DNA from: Spinacia oleracea
Taxonomy: Eukaryota; Streptophyta; Magnoliopsida; Caryophyllales; Amaranthaceae
Assembly (NCBI RefSeq): GCF_020520425.1
Contig: NC_079487.1
Location: 88,851,141-88,915,140, forward strand
Direction: 5' to 3'
Length of the DNA stretch: 64,000 nucleotides
A model generated the notes under the pieces. That model did not search any database and had not been told where the DNA came from. It worked only from the letters and a program-made list of their open reading frames with translations. Positions 1-11,697 of the stretch are shown here, one piece after another. Numbering within the stretch: the first letter of the stretch is position 1; each line of letters opens with the position of its first letter. A program made the translations under genes and the position numbers.

Positions 1-1
1 C

Positions 2-1069
2 TTTGGTTTCATCAAGAACGCGGACGAATCTTGTGTATACAAGAAGGTCAGTGGGAGCAAAATTGCTTTCCTAGTATTATATGTCGACGACATATTGCTT
101 ATCGGAAATGACATTCCTATGTTGAACTCTGTCAAGATTTGGCTTGGGAAATGTTTTTCGATGAAGGATCTAGGAGAAGCACAGTACATATTGGGCATCA
201 AGATTTACAGAGATAGATCTAAAAAGATGATTGGACTTAGTCAAAGCACTTATATCAATAAGGTGCTTGATAGGTTCAAGATGGCGGACTCCAAGCGAGG
301 CTACCTACCCATGTCTCATGGAATGACTCTAAGCAAGACTCAGTGCCCAAAAACACTTGATGAGCGTAGACGAATGAATGGGATTCCATATGCATCATTG
401 ATTGGTTCAATAATGTATGCTATGATATGTACACGCCCGGATGTTGCGTACGCACTCAGTGCTACGAGCAGATACCAGTCAGACCCAGGAGAGGCGCATT
501 GGACTGCTGCCAAGAACATTCTGAAGTACCTGAAAAGGCACAAAGATGACTTCCTGGTCTATGGTGGAGATGATGAATTAATTGTTAAAGGCTATACGGA
601 CGCAAGTTTCCAAACCGACAAAGATGATTTCAGATCACAGTCTGGGTTTGTCTTCTGCCTCAACGGAGGAGCAGTAAGCTGGAAAAGTGCTAAGCAAAGC
701 ACCATTGCGGATTCTACAACTGAAGCGGAGTACATTGCTGCACATGAAGCAGCAAAGGAAGCTATATGGCTAAGGAAGTTCATAGGAGAACTTGGTGTAG
801 TCCCCTCCATTAAAGGACCAATAGCCCTGTATTGTGATAATAACGGAGCTATTGCACAGGCAAAAGAGCCTAGACACCACCAGAGAGTCAAGCATGTACT
901 TCGTAGATTTCACCTTCTACGAGAGTTCGTTGAAAGAAAAGAAGTCGAGATAAGCAAAATTGGAACTGATGACAACATATCAGATCCATTAACTAAACCT
1001 CTGCCGCAAGCGAAGCACAACTCGCACACTGCAGCTATGGGAATCAAGCATATTGGAGAATGGCTTTGA
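2..1069 (+). CDS. Ty1/copia polyprotein, C-terminal RT and RNase H (5' partial)
   Basis: The reading frame is open from base 2, upstream of the first methionine at 95. It encodes the C-terminal half of a copia reverse transcriptase with the catalytic YVDD box at bases 89-100 and the following LGEAQYILGIKI block. The copia RNase H follows: YTDASF with the first catalytic Asp, SWKSAKQSTIADSTTEAEY with Glu, and ALYCDNNGAI with Asp. It ends with the usual DPLTKPL tail. No stop or frameshift is visible in the 356 codons present, so this copy is recent or little decayed. The copia polyprotein normally runs gag-PR-INT-RT-RH on one frame; only the end is here. Confidence 0.93.
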   Translation, partial: FGFIKNADESCVYKKVSGSKIAFLVLYVDDILLIGNDIPMLNSVKIWLGKCFSMKDLGEAQYILGIKIYRDRSKKMIGLSQSTYINKVLDRFKMADSKRGYLPMSHGMTLSKTQCPKTLDERRRMNGIPYASLIGSIMYAMICTRPDVAYALSATSRYQSDPGEAHWTAAKNILKYLKRHKDDFLVYGGDDELIVKGYTDASFQTDKDDFRSQSGFVFCLNGGAVSWKSAKQSTIADSTTEAEYIAAHEAAKEAIWLRKFIGELGVVPSIKGPIALYCDNNGAIAQAKEPRHHQRVKHVLRRFHLLREFVERKEVEISKIGTDDNISDPLTKPLPQAKHNSHTAAMGIKHIGEWL

Positions 1070-1933
1070 TGTCTCTGTTTAATGTTTTAAAGTTTTAGAG
1101 TTTAAATCTTTGTAAAACATTATTGGTTAATCATTCACAATAAATGAAAGAAATTCATTTTTCCATTTAATTTGTGGTTTATTAAATGATGAGTCCCTTC
1201 AACTTGACGATATATTCAAGATAGACTGTCAGGACCAGTCCTGTGACTAAGAAATGTCTATCAAGTGAACTTGAATGTCAAAGGTTGAAAATGGTCCCTA
1301 ATCGGAGTTTTCTATAAAATTGGACGCATAGAAAACGTTAGACGATTAGAATGCAAGATGACTAGTAGTTCTGTTTCTTGAACTATGTGGACATGGCAAT
1401 GTCATAATCATTTGCATAGATACTTACTTTGGGAAGACTAGTATCGGACAAGACCTATGAAACTTTACTGTAAGAGATGAAAGTCTGTCATAAGTAAATT
1501 TCATTAAATTATTAGACACTAAAACCTCAATACCTGAGTGATTTGAGATTACTTGTTTGAGAACTGGTTGCTTTGACGTTGACCAACCGTCGCACCGTAA
1601 AAGGAGGCTATAAAGGCAACGCTCAGGTAATCACCTATCAAACGAAGTCTAATCTCAAGATCGCAAGATTGGGATTGTCCTCCCATAAATCGGGATGAGA
1701 TGCTTAAAAGTTGTACAAGGCCACTCGGAGAGCTAGAAACTGTGAAATGCATGGCCGTGCTCGGATGAATCATAGGCTATGATTATCTGTTTATTTGATC
1801 AGTTGAACTCTGAAACCGAGGAACACCTCTGGACATAATAAGGATGACAACTCTTACCTTATGTTCAAGAGCAAGCATCGAGCGACAAAGGAATTAGGAA
1901 ATGCACACTTGTCCCTAAGGACAAGTGGGAGAC
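1070..1933 (+). other. copia 3' non-coding spacer with polypurine tract
   Basis: No coding frame of note lies between the RNase H stop and the LTR. The region is unusually long for a copia 3' spacer. A purine-rich stretch just before 1934 is the likely primer for plus-strand DNA synthesis. Confidence 0.6.
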
Positions 1934-3315
1934 TGAAGGAAATAATGCCCTTGGTCCAAGTATGCATTCTATGTTAAGTCTAATAAATGCGGTTCAGTAT
2001 TAATTAACAAGTTAATAATTCAGTGAGATCAAGTGAGCTGAATGCCTAGCTAGAGGCCGCTTCAGTTCAAGTGGAATTAATGATATTAATCCACAGCTTA
2101 CTCTTGACTGAACCCGTAGGGTCACACAAATAGTACGTAAACGGATCAAGTATTTAATAGCATTAAATACTCCATCTATGAATATTCGGAACCGACGGAT
2201 CTTGGTTTCAGTGGGAGCTAAGATCGTCACAGGCAAGAAATGAATACTCCGGAAACGATGATATTGCCGGAAACGGAAATATGGATCGTATCGGAAATAT
2301 GAATATTATCCAAGTCGTAGATGTTGCCGGAAACGGAAACATGGTACGTATCGGAAAATATTATTGGAAATGGAAATATTACCAGAATCGGAAATATTGC
2401 CGGAAACGGAAATATTGTCAGAATCGGAAATATTGCCGGAATCGGAAAATAATTCCGGAAACGGAAATATTAAATATTTGTTCGAAACGGAAATTAATTC
2501 CGGAATCGGAAATATTAAATATTGTTCGTATCGGAAATAGATTCCGGAAATGGAAATTTAATCGGAAGCGTATCGTACGAATTAGCATCGGACGAGGCTT
2601 GCCGGACGAAGGCCCAGCACGAAGCCGGGGCCATCGCCCAGCAAGCGTGCGCGCCACAAGCCCAGCCAAGGCAGCGCCCAGGCCTACCGCAAGGCAGGCC
2701 CAGCGCGCGCCAAGGGCCACGGCTGCGTGGGCCGTGCTGCGCGGGCTGCTGCTCGCACGCGCATGGGCAGCCCTTGTGGCTGCCGTGTGTGTGTGAGTTT
2801 GTGCTCATGCATGATTCCTGAATCTGCAAGAGTCAGTGTATGATTAAATGTCTATTCCTAATTGGATAAATTAATTAAATAGAATTCATGTAGGATTCTA
2901 ATTCCAATTAATTCGCATCCTACTAGGATTACGATTCCTTTTCCATAACTCTATAAATAAAGGCCTAGGGGTCATAATTTATACACAAGTTTCAAAGTAT
3001 TCAAAAGTGAGTTTTTGAGAGAAAATTAAAACACATCTTGCTCATAAAAGTGCCGAATTTTCTAGTACCTTAAGGGCGGTTCTAGTTGGTCAATCTTAAG
3101 GCGGATCCGGACGTGCTGTGGACTATCTACGGAGGGACGACATTTGGAGTCCTAAAAGACTTGTTCTTGTTCGGTTCGGGCGCAGCTAGGGAAGGCACGC
3201 AACAAAGAGTATGCATCTAATTATGCTATATGATTATGTGTAAATAATATGTTTCCTGGGTTAATGGTTGTTTCCGCATGATCTATGTAAATGTCATATG
3301 TATCATAACCTAACA
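1934..3315 (+). repeat. copia 3' LTR
   Basis: It starts TGAAGGAAATAATGCCC directly after the purine tract and ends in ...CCTAACA at 3315, giving TG...CA ends. It holds a GGAAAT-rich minisatellite, a GC-rich block and a likely promoter: the TATA-like CTATAAATAA at about 2950, some 50 bp after the GC block. The exact right boundary is inferred from the CA end because the other LTR is not in the window. Confidence 0.65.
2232..2590 (+). repeat. GGAAAT/ATTGCCGGAA minisatellite in copia LTR
   Basis: Runs of 11-12 bp units built on CGGAAATATT and CCGGAAACGG recur about 20 times with variation. The ORFs read through it are repeat artefacts. It sits in the U3 part of the LTR, upstream of the TATA-like sequence. 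Confidence 0.8.
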
Positions 3316-4448
3316 AAGGGTTAGCTCACGTAAGCCACAGCACATGTAGGGTTCAGTTGGGAATATTATGTATGAAATGAATTAGGATTTGTCGTGCAAG
3401 GGCACAACCCTCATGTTAATATGCATGATGTGGAGTCTCACTTTGGTGAGGAGGAACATGGTAGTAATATCACAAGTGTCTTGCTTGGTTGATCAATAGT
3501 CTTAAAGCATTAAAATAAGATTGTTTTGGTTGTTGTTTATTAATGGTATGTATGCATGTTGTCGAGTCTTGAGTTCGCCTTTATTAAAATATTAATAAAC
3601 GTAAAGTGCAATCGGAACAAGCTTCAAAACTCTTGGAACGTATATACCTTGAGTATGAACAATGGGGGGAGTCTTGCCGGAAAGCTCGTACTCCTACTAA
3701 TGATACAAGACGTTGTTTCATTTATATTATGCGCAGGAATTCCTTCGGTATGGCCCGACACTCGGTATGGCCCGATTTTATTTTTATTATATTTGGTGTA
3801 TGGTTGGCTCCCATCACCTTTTCCCTTTGTGGATTATTCTTTGGCCCGTTCGAAGCTTATTCTAATTAAATTGTGAGTCAAGAGTCGAGTCTTGTGTCTC
3901 ATGATTGTTTGTTAAGTATTATATGGCTTTTGCATGTTGATTAGTACTTAGTGAGTGATGCATGTTTTAGTTTCATTTACTCTATGCTTGTAAGTACTCA
4001 GCTTTTGCTGACTACGTGCTTTGTGTGTTTCTGGTCATGGCCTTTGCCTTAATGACCCAATGATGATCCATCATTTGCACTTGCATTGTTGGGGAGTAGA
4101 ATAATATAGCATGTTGGTAGATCAAGTACGATCGAAATCATGTGGCTTGGGATGATTGAGAGAGTTGCATGCTTTCGTTCTTTGAAACTATTTTATTTAA
4201 TATTTTAATTATGTTTGAAATGTTTGAATTATTTATATTTTGGGTTTTGGGCCATTATGGTTCCAAATTGTAGGAGGCCTCAATATTTCATTAATTATGG
4301 TTTTTAAAAGTTAGTTGACATTTAATTCCGCTGCGTAATTCTGGTAATAGCCTTAACCGTTATCATGGTGGCGGTAATACTTTAGTAATTCCTTTATTTT
4401 AAGTTGGAAAATGGTTTTATAAAAGCAAGGAATTATTAGGGTGTTACA
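3316..4448 (+). mobile_element. Gypsy-type LTR, right part
   Basis: The segment ends AATTCCGCTGCG...GGGTGTTACA at 4448. This resembles the right end of the complete solo LTR at 7009-9000 (TTCCGCTGCC...GGGCGTTACA). The left end (expected TGTAACACC) is missing because the copia element occupies that position. I infer a chromovirus-like Gypsy LTR that received the copia insertion. Confidence 0.5.
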
Positions 4449-5593
4449 GTGGCGGTGGGCTTGACGGGGGAGGCATCGTCGTTGATCTCTTTGGCGGCGT
4501 CTCCTCTTATTTGCAGCTCTTTGTCGTTGCTCTTATGCCTTTGCTCCGCTTCGTGCCTCTGTTCTGCCTTGTTTCTTTTCATTGGTACCGTATTTTGAAA
4601 TTTTGCGGTAATTCTTAGTTCTCTCCTAGTAATTTGGATTTTTTTGTTTTTTTCCTTGAATTTAGATTGATTTCTTTTATTATTAATGCTTATGTTGGAT
4701 TAATATTACCTTTGAATTGTTGTTGTTATTAGCCCAACAATAATAATAACGTCCTTTTTTCGGAGAGGGACGATTTTTTTTGGCCGGTGGCTCGTGGGTG
4801 GTGGTTGGAGCTTGGCCTGAATCAGAAAGACATAAATGAAGATTGGGAGAGGTGAAATAGGGAGGGGGACATAAACGTCTTTTCACCATAAATATGCAGA
4901 CGGTTTTAGAGAACGCGGACTTCGTTTAAAAACCCCCATTTTTTTACCACTTTCGGGGATTTGGTAAATTATACCTATGGGATTGGTATGATGAATTTTG
5001 TTGAAGACTATTTTCGTGTCTTGATTATTGGAATGTTGATAATAGTTTATTCTTTGGAAGATTTTTGCATTTTGAACTTGTACGAAAAAATTGTATGGCG
5101 GCCACCTTGAACCGTTGAAATGTAGAACTTGGAACATTGAACTTTGCATGATAGTAAGATCGGATTTTGAAATATTGAATGTTGGAATCTTTAACTTTGA
5201 ATTGTAGAGGATCTTCTTAGCATGTCTTGGAATGGTAGAGATTTGAATATGGACCTTGAACAATGCGCTTAGGACTTAGGCATTGGATACCCCTTTTCGT
5301 ATTTGTGTTGATTTTTATTTTTTTGGCTTTTATTTTTGAAACCCGGAAATTTACAAAACATAATAAAACGATAATTCTTAAACTTTACTTGAATTGCGCT
5401 CATGTGTGCTCCTAATTATTACGGAGTATTTTTCTATGTGGTATTTAAATTTATTATATGTGAGACAAATCAAAACTCATAGACAAACAATCATGGAACT
5501 GTCATTGAGTTATTTGTTGGGTTGGGGTGGAGGTGGTATGCTAGGTGGAGGTGGTGAGTGCCTTGGGCGGTGTACTGGTGAATGGTGATGGAG
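4449..5593. other. Unassigned intergenic DNA
   Basis: I see no gene here. There is a G-rich, GGTGGAGGTGGT-like stretch at 5520-5600. Short ORFs have no recognisable domain. Confidence 0.5.
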
Positions 5594-5833
5594 ATGGAGA
5601 TTAGGGTCGAGCAAAACTATCCCAAAAACCAAAAACCCGAAACCCGAAACAGTATCCGAGCCGAAAAAAGTGGGTATTGTAGACACCAAATTTTGATCCC
5701 TATTTTATTTTATTATTTTCTATTTTTGTTCTTTTCCATGTTGTACAATTCCGTTTTTATAATAAACTTGATTATGGAAATAATTACAATAATTAACAAT
5801 GTTAAAAGAACAACACGAATAATCAAAGCACGC

Positions 5834-5955
<122 letters not shown>

Positions 5956-6092
5956 GACTTCATTAATATTTTTCGAAAATACAGATAATCCTTACAAAAT
6001 GTACCTCCACCTTAAAATTAGTACAAAATCAAAGTACAATGGTAGAATGTGTATTTTTGTCTGGCCTTGTCTCGCCAAAAAACCCTTGATTC

Positions 6093-6230
6093 TCAATTAT
6101 TTATAATAATGAAAACCACTATTGCCATTAACAAGGCTATTAGCCCCATAATATAGACCATGTATAATTTTAACATTCGTAAATCCTCCTGAACCGAGGA
6201 GAAAGAATCTTCTTGCTTGTTTGGAACCAT
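6093..6230 (-). CDS. Putative 45-aa single-span membrane micropeptide
   Basis: An ATG at 6230-6228 in a strong context (GCCACCATGG) opens a 46-codon frame ending TGA at 6095-6093. The N-terminal half is polar (starts MVPNKQEDSF). Residues about 20-43 form one hydrophobic stretch (MVYIMGLIALLMAIVVFIII) with Asn-Asn at the very end, as in a tail-anchored or single-pass peptide. A TATAAAAA lies about 100 bp upstream, and AT-rich sequence with TGTA motifs follows the stop. I do not recognise a family. It lies inside what I infer to be a long LTR, antisense to it, so it may be captured or a chance frame. Confidence 0.35.
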   Translation of the reverse strand: MVPNKQEDSFSSVQEDLRMLKLYMVYIMGLIALLMAIVVFIIINN

Positions 6231-6332
6231 GGTGGCCGTGAAGATGAATATCGGAATGGATTTTGGGTAAGATTAAGAATAGGAGAAGATAAGAAATAAG
6301 TGGTGAATGGTGGATTGGATAAGAAAAATCTC

Positions 6333-6340
6333 TTTTTATA
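6333..6340 (-). promoter_or_regulatory. TATA box upstream of the 45-aa frame
   Basis: TATAAAAA on the minus strand. A start site 25-30 bp downstream would leave a leader of about 75-80 nt before the ATG at 6230. Confidence 0.35.
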
Positions 6341-6791
6341 AGGTAAAAATCTTAATCGTATATTACTGTTCATCGTCGTATATTTGTATACGCTGGGATA
6401 ATAATCAGTGTGTATACAATAACCTTTTTTTTTCCTATACAAAGTCTATAAGTATTTAGAACCCTTCTATATTACCTTCTAATAATGTAGGGACACACAA
6501 GTTTTTTTTATATATAAGAATTCAAAAGTGTGTTTTTGGGATAGATAATATATACCCTTAATTAACCTTGTACTATGACACAAAATAGTGTACTAAAAAG
6601 TTACATGAATTAAAAAAATTCGAGTCTATGTACGCACAATTATCTCAAGATAGGACCGGTTCGTAGTTTATAAGTATAATGCGTTCTTCCATATAACCGA
6701 GTATAAAGGTTTATGGATGAAAAGGCTCTGAATAAATAATTCTATATAAGAGACTATTACAACACGAGTAAAATGACAGGTTTAGTTCGTC

Positions 6792-6815
6792 ATATTTACT
6801 ATATATAGTAAATAT
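6792..6815. repeat. 24 bp perfect palindrome
   Basis: ATATTTACTATA and its exact reverse complement meet with no spacer. It is followed by an (AT)n run near 6838-6853. No known function. Confidence 0.9.
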
Positions 6816-7008
6816 CAATAATAATAACAACAATAATTATATATATATATATAAACTTTGTACAAACATCGCAGCGCAAAGGATGAGATGATAATTCATC
6901 TGCGCACCGTTTATCTTCTAACTGTACAATTTCGTTTTCATTTTATCATTTCACTATTCACGTTTTCCTTCCGAAATATAAACAAATCACCACCTCCTAT
7001 ATTATGGG

Positions 7009-9000
7009 TGTAACACCCCGTCTTTGTAAGCCTCTTTTATTACTCTGTAATTGCGATTGTTAACGTAATTACGTCCTAAATTTTTCCGATATTATTTTAT
7101 TTATCGTATTATGTCTACCTTTTTTTTGTGACATATTAATTGAGCCCAATTTATTTTGTACAAGCCCATTTCATTACTCCAAAATCTGATTTTATTCTTT
7201 GATATGGAAATTACACTTTTGCCCTTAAAATGTCAAAATTTCAATTGTTTTCTTCTCCCCATCTTCTTTATACGTGTAATAGCCATGGAGGAGCTTGGTG
7301 AGCAAGTAATTTGACTTTTGTTTCTTCTCTACAGTTGTCCAAGTAAATGGCAACATTTCATTTTCCTCGTCCTTCTATGCGTGGCAATTTGCTGCCAATT
7401 GTATGAATTTTACTCCTATTTTCATGACTCATCAATGGCATCTTGTTCTATAAATTTCTCCTTCAAACTCCATTTTAATGCAAGCTTAAACCCCAATTAA
7501 TATTTCTGATTATATTTTCAAGTTTGATTTGCTTCCCCTTTCTGTTTCTCCTTGTTCAATTTAAAGAAAACCATTAATATTTACCCATTTCCTCTCTCCT
7601 CTGTTTCGACCACCGCGGCACCACCCCTCGGCCACCGCTTCCACCCTCGTAATCCGGCGAGTCCTTCCTGTCGCCGCTCGATCACAGTGTTCAGGCCTGT
7701 TCCCGTCTCCGATTGATATTTCTCATCCAGTTTTCATTCCTTATTATTGTTGTCGTTGCTTGAACTGCTTTTGCCTCTTTCAAATGATTTTCCTCCTGGT
7801 GGTTTAGACTTTAAAGGACCTAAATGCTAATTGCCTAATTTTGGTTGCTAGTGGACTGGTGGGCCGTTAATTATGTCAAAGAGAAATTATTTTTGGGCTT
7901 TCCTCTAAATACAAAAGCTGAGTAAGTAATCTTATTTTTAGTGGCAATTAATCAAAGAATTTTGTGAAGCAAAGATTAACTTTTATGGTTGGTATAATTT
8001 TGAGGTTCATTGTGGAAATAAACGACATAGATCAAAGATTATGGTTTTAAAGTTGAACTTCGTACTAAATTAAGCATACGGAATTACAATCGAGGTAATA
8101 TTTATGTCCAGCGTTTATATATGCCCGTATAATGTTTTAAGGTGTAACTATTATGTCCAGTATTTAAGCTTTATATTCCCGTATGTGTATTATGTGAGAC
8201 TATATGATTATTATGTGATTTATATGCTAGACATGATGGATAATTTATGACTATGATGTTATGTTAAAGTTTTTGTTTATTTTATGATGTTAAAGACGTT
8301 GTTGGGAAATAATTATAATATTTACAAAGTTAGTTTAAAGAAAGACGATGTTGCTTTTGTCGGCATGGAAAACTAGTAAATGGGCAAGTTACAGGTAGAG
8401 GCAAGTTAAAGTTAAAGTTTGGGAAACAGTTCCCCCCTTAAATGATGTAAGAAAAGTCCCCCAAAACATGTACTTGCCAATGAGCTGTAAAGGAAATGAT
8501 TCTTTGCCGACATAGTTTTCAAGATAACGAGATTAGGTTATTTCCGAACAATAAATGATAATGATTGACATGTGCCAAATGATTTTCAAAATAAAACCGT
8601 TTTGACGGGCTGGAGTAATATCACTGAGTTTTCCACTCATTTTCGGCATTTTTCTGTGTTTTTCTAGTTTTCTATTTTTATGACGATGTACAGGTTCGAT
8701 TAAGGAGCTCGAGTTGCTCAGAGAAAAGTTATTATTGGAGTCATTATTTTATTATGGGGATATCGGGATGAGAAATTATTTATTATGGAAATCCTGTTAT
8801 TGAGGTTGTTATAAGAATATTGATTTATATTTATTTTTGGTAATATTGTATTATTTATGGAATGTTATTAAGGATTATTTTATTTGTGGGACCATAACCC
8901 ACAAGTCCCAGGATTATTTTATGTCTATTTCCGCTGCCAATGATCAGTTAAGTGCGGTTTATTACCGATAATTAAGGTACCGAAAAGTCGGGGCGTTACA
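7009..9000 (+). mobile_element. Solo LTR of a Ty3/Gypsy element, 1992 bp
   Basis: It starts TGTAACACCCCG and ends GGGGCGTTACA. It is flanked by perfect 5 bp target duplications ATGGG at 7004-7008 and 9001-9005. TGTAACACCCCG...CGTTACA ends are typical of plant chromovirus-type Gypsy LTRs. No internal coding region is present, so it most likely arose by LTR-LTR recombination. Around 7590-7700 it has a pyrimidine-rich, GC-richer stretch unlike the rest; I see no intact frame there. Confidence 0.88.
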
Positions 9001-9005
9001 ATGGG

Positions 9006-9983
9006 TATGATTAAAAATAGAAATTTATCGAATGTAATAAATAGTTCGATGATATGAGAAAATAATGAGAGTCGTAACAGATCAATCAAAGAACCTAACA
9101 TGATATTGGACATATACGGAGTTAGGTGTGCCCACCATATTTCCCATCTGGGACACAAAATGTCAACCAATTTGGTATTGGATAAGGAACTATATGTCTT
9201 GGACACGCTGACCAAATTTATTTAATTATTTATTAGACCACAAAGTCATTTTGTGGGACTATCCCTCAAAAACAGGAATAAGTATATACTAACTCTTTTC
9301 TTTCCTTTAACTAATTCAATGATTTTATCCCTGTAATAACTATACGTGAGAGTAAAAGGTTAATAAAACAATGCTGAGTATAGATCATTTGACTCATACC
9401 TAACCCATTAGTTGTACAATCAACAACGTAGACTGTATAAATTTGAGATTAGATTGTATAAGTCTAAGATATACGAAGTAAGTAATAAGATGACGGGTGG
9501 TCATGCCCAACGTCGAGTAACGGGTTATAATTTCCCGTATAAGGTATCTAAATTGTCAACATCTAATCTTCTTTACGCCCTGAGGCTAAAATAGGTAGCA
9601 CCTCTTAGAAAAATAACTAGTCTTACATTTCCAAGAATAAGTCATAAAAATTTCAAGTAGGCTACCACTAAAGCACTCAAAGTAATAAGCTTTCACACAT
9701 AAAAGGTGATCAATGTCGAGCCCATAAATATGTGAACGATTATCTCATAAGAACAATGAGATATGGATGTTGGATTAGTGAGTGAATCATCGGCTATAAA
9801 TACTTCTCACTAGAAAACACCACTTATTTTCCGTAGGCCCACCCTATGAATAAGGACGTAAGGTTGTGTCCCAACAAATTAACAAACGACAACACTCAAC
9901 ATGGAGCAGTAGACGTAATCACTTGTCTTTAATGCTCACGTGACTACGAGATTATAAAATCCTTTCAGGTAATAAATACCTTA
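9006..9983 (+). other. Continuation of the long LTR between solo LTR and MITE
   Basis: No gene seen. The short ORFs at 8925-9215 and 9412-9594 have no recognisable domain. By the nesting model this is U3-side sequence of the 5678-32468 LTR. Confidence 0.4.
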
Positions 9984-11060
9984 TACTCCCTCCGTTTCAT
10001 AATGTTCCTCATGTTTACTGTTCAAATTGTCAAAGTTTATAAACTTTGACCGTAATTAATAGTATAATTAAGAGTAAAAACATTAACTTGTGGGATATCA
10101 TTGGATTCGTTTCAATATAAATTTTTAGCATATCATTTTTTTATAATGTTTACTAATGCAAAAATAAAAATATTAATGGTCAAAATTGTGCATTGGAGAC
10201 TACTGTGAGGGGGTCGAAAAAGCACGAGGCTAATGCGTGACCTTGTCCCTCGTGGGTGTGACGTTTCTTTTTTGTCAAATCAAGTGTAATTGGATTTCCT
10301 GTGAGTTTACACCCAATTGACTAGTAATATAGGAGTCGCCATTCAGTTTTTAACGACAATGAGAAAAACTGATAAAACCCGGTTATCGTGACATAAAGGG
10401 AGTGCAATTATGTTTGACCACGACGGCCGTAGGTTCCCTTGTGATCCCTGGTGTGGGGATCTCTCAACATACACCCGCAAGGTAGAGATTGAGGGTTCGG
10501 GGGATTGTAACTACCGAGAGGAGTACTCGCTCTTCGATAACTCCAGAGGCAGGATATCCTTACTAGCTCAACATAAATAATTGAAGGGACATGCGTTAAC
10601 TATTAAACTAATCTGAGTTGATTTTAACAATATGCAACATATAGTACTAGATCGAACGCGATTATCTGATTTAGATTGTTTTAAGGGACCTAGCATGATA
10701 ATCCAATTTCCCAACATATTATCTTTATTAGGCGTGATAGAACAATCAGATTTAATTAGTTTAACAGTTTATAAAAGGGCGAGGAAAGCAATTAAATCAT
10801 GCGGAGGGACACATTACGACGCACCCTTGAGAGGTGCATCACGGTTCTCAGAAAACTAACCACTTTGACTTTGCTATTTCTCCTTTTATTTAATGAATCT
10901 CAAGTTATGGGACGGGATACGTTCTGTTCGATTTATGGATCGATTGCGACAGAACGCGTGATCAGTTTTGCAGCGTGAGGCTTAGGCTTATGGGTTTAGA
11001 GTCAATACTCAGAAAAATAATTGTGTGTTGTGTTCTTTTCACGTCGAACTTAGGGCCCTG

Positions 11061-11068
11061 TTTATAGA
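11061..11068 (-). promoter_or_regulatory. TATA box of the Tat LTR
   Basis: TCTATAAA on minus, in the middle of the LTR, followed by GC-rich CAGGGCCC. The same sequence is kept in the other LTR near 28213. It is the expected place for the U3/R boundary. Confidence 0.5.
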
Positions 11069-11140
11069 AAAGAGTTCGTGGAAAGATAGAATTGTAGAAC
11101 TCTAATCCACGAGGAATTAGGAAAGAACACGTCCCAGGTA

Positions 11141-11200
11141 TTTTCAGCGCCCAGGGATGGGCGCCGAAGATTTCGGCGCCCAGAGCCAGGCGTTGAAAAT
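11141..11200. repeat. GCGCCCAG hairpin module, copy 1 (3' LTR, long form)
   Basis: Outer arms TTTTCAGCGCC and GGCGTTGAAAA enclose an inner perfect inverted repeat, GGGCGCCGAA and TTCGGCGCCC, with a 3 bp loop. Almost the whole 60 bp can fold into one stem. Confidence 0.88.
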
Positions 11201-11675
11201 AGGGTTTGGGCCGTTTCTTTGTCAGATTAGGATTCTTAGAATCCGGAGTGTATGAGACTTTAATCGAGTCTTTTAGCGCGTATTAATTTTATGATGGAAT
11301 GCATCTGGGCCCGTTACGAACTCTAGGCTCGTTAGGATTTTAATTAATACGTAACTCTTATTTTCGAATCGTATTAGGAATAGGATTCTCTTGCAATTTC
11401 TATCTCATTTAGGATTTATGTTGGAGTGCAACACCTAATTCTGACAGGTTTCTATCTTTTATGACTTGCCACTTTTAACAACTACCCATTACGGCAGTTA
11501 CTATTTTTAGCAGGTTTCCATAAATGGCAGGTTTCTATAAATAGCAGGTTTCGGGTGAAATGAAAAGGGGAATTGAGATTCGTTATTTTATAGGAGATGC
11601 GTTGTCAAGTGGAGATTTATGTTCTCATCATCGAACCTTCCCTTTCGGGAATGGGGACAAAAGTAGGTGTCTACA

Positions 11676-11697
11676 GTTAGCCCCCACTTTGACTGAG
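11676..11697 (-). other. Polypurine tract of the Tat element
   Basis: On minus the sequence AAAGTGGGGGCTAAC lies directly before the 3' LTR start TGTAGACACC. It is the expected primer site for plus-strand synthesis. Confidence 0.7.

Larger units (their letters stand above)
1..3315 (+). mobile_element. Ty1/copia LTR retrotransposon, 3' portion
   Basis: The window opens inside the pol gene of a copia element. The order is reverse transcriptase, RNase H, stop at 1067-1069, an 860 bp non-coding spacer, a purine-rich tract (aagtgggaga, about 1924-1932), then a 3' LTR (1934-3315). The 5' LTR, gag, protease and integrase lie upstream of the window. The flank after 3315 reads into a Gypsy-type LTR, so the copia element probably inserted into it. 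The second target-site copy is outside the window and cannot be checked. Confidence 0.85.
10204..11675 (-). repeat. Tat 3' LTR (1472 bp)
   Basis: Intact LTR. On minus it starts TGTAGACACCTACTTTTG and ends CCCCCTCACA. It is the reference for recognising the CACTA insertion in the other LTR, and it contains the long form of the GCGCCCAG hairpin (11141-11200). Confidence 0.95.

Noticed and set aside
2281-2796. 171-codon frame on plus and overlapping frames on both strands
   Set aside because: The first half is translated GGAAAT minisatellite and the second half GC-rich LTR sequence; no domain.
5600-5676. CCCGAAACCC repeats as telomere-like DNA
   Set aside because: Units are not the plant telomere heptamer and match hAT subterminal repeats found again at 32469-32975.
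6170-6442. 90-codon minus-strand frame overlapping the 45-aa frame
   Set aside because: It starts upstream of the TATA box and has no domain; the shorter frame has better start signals.
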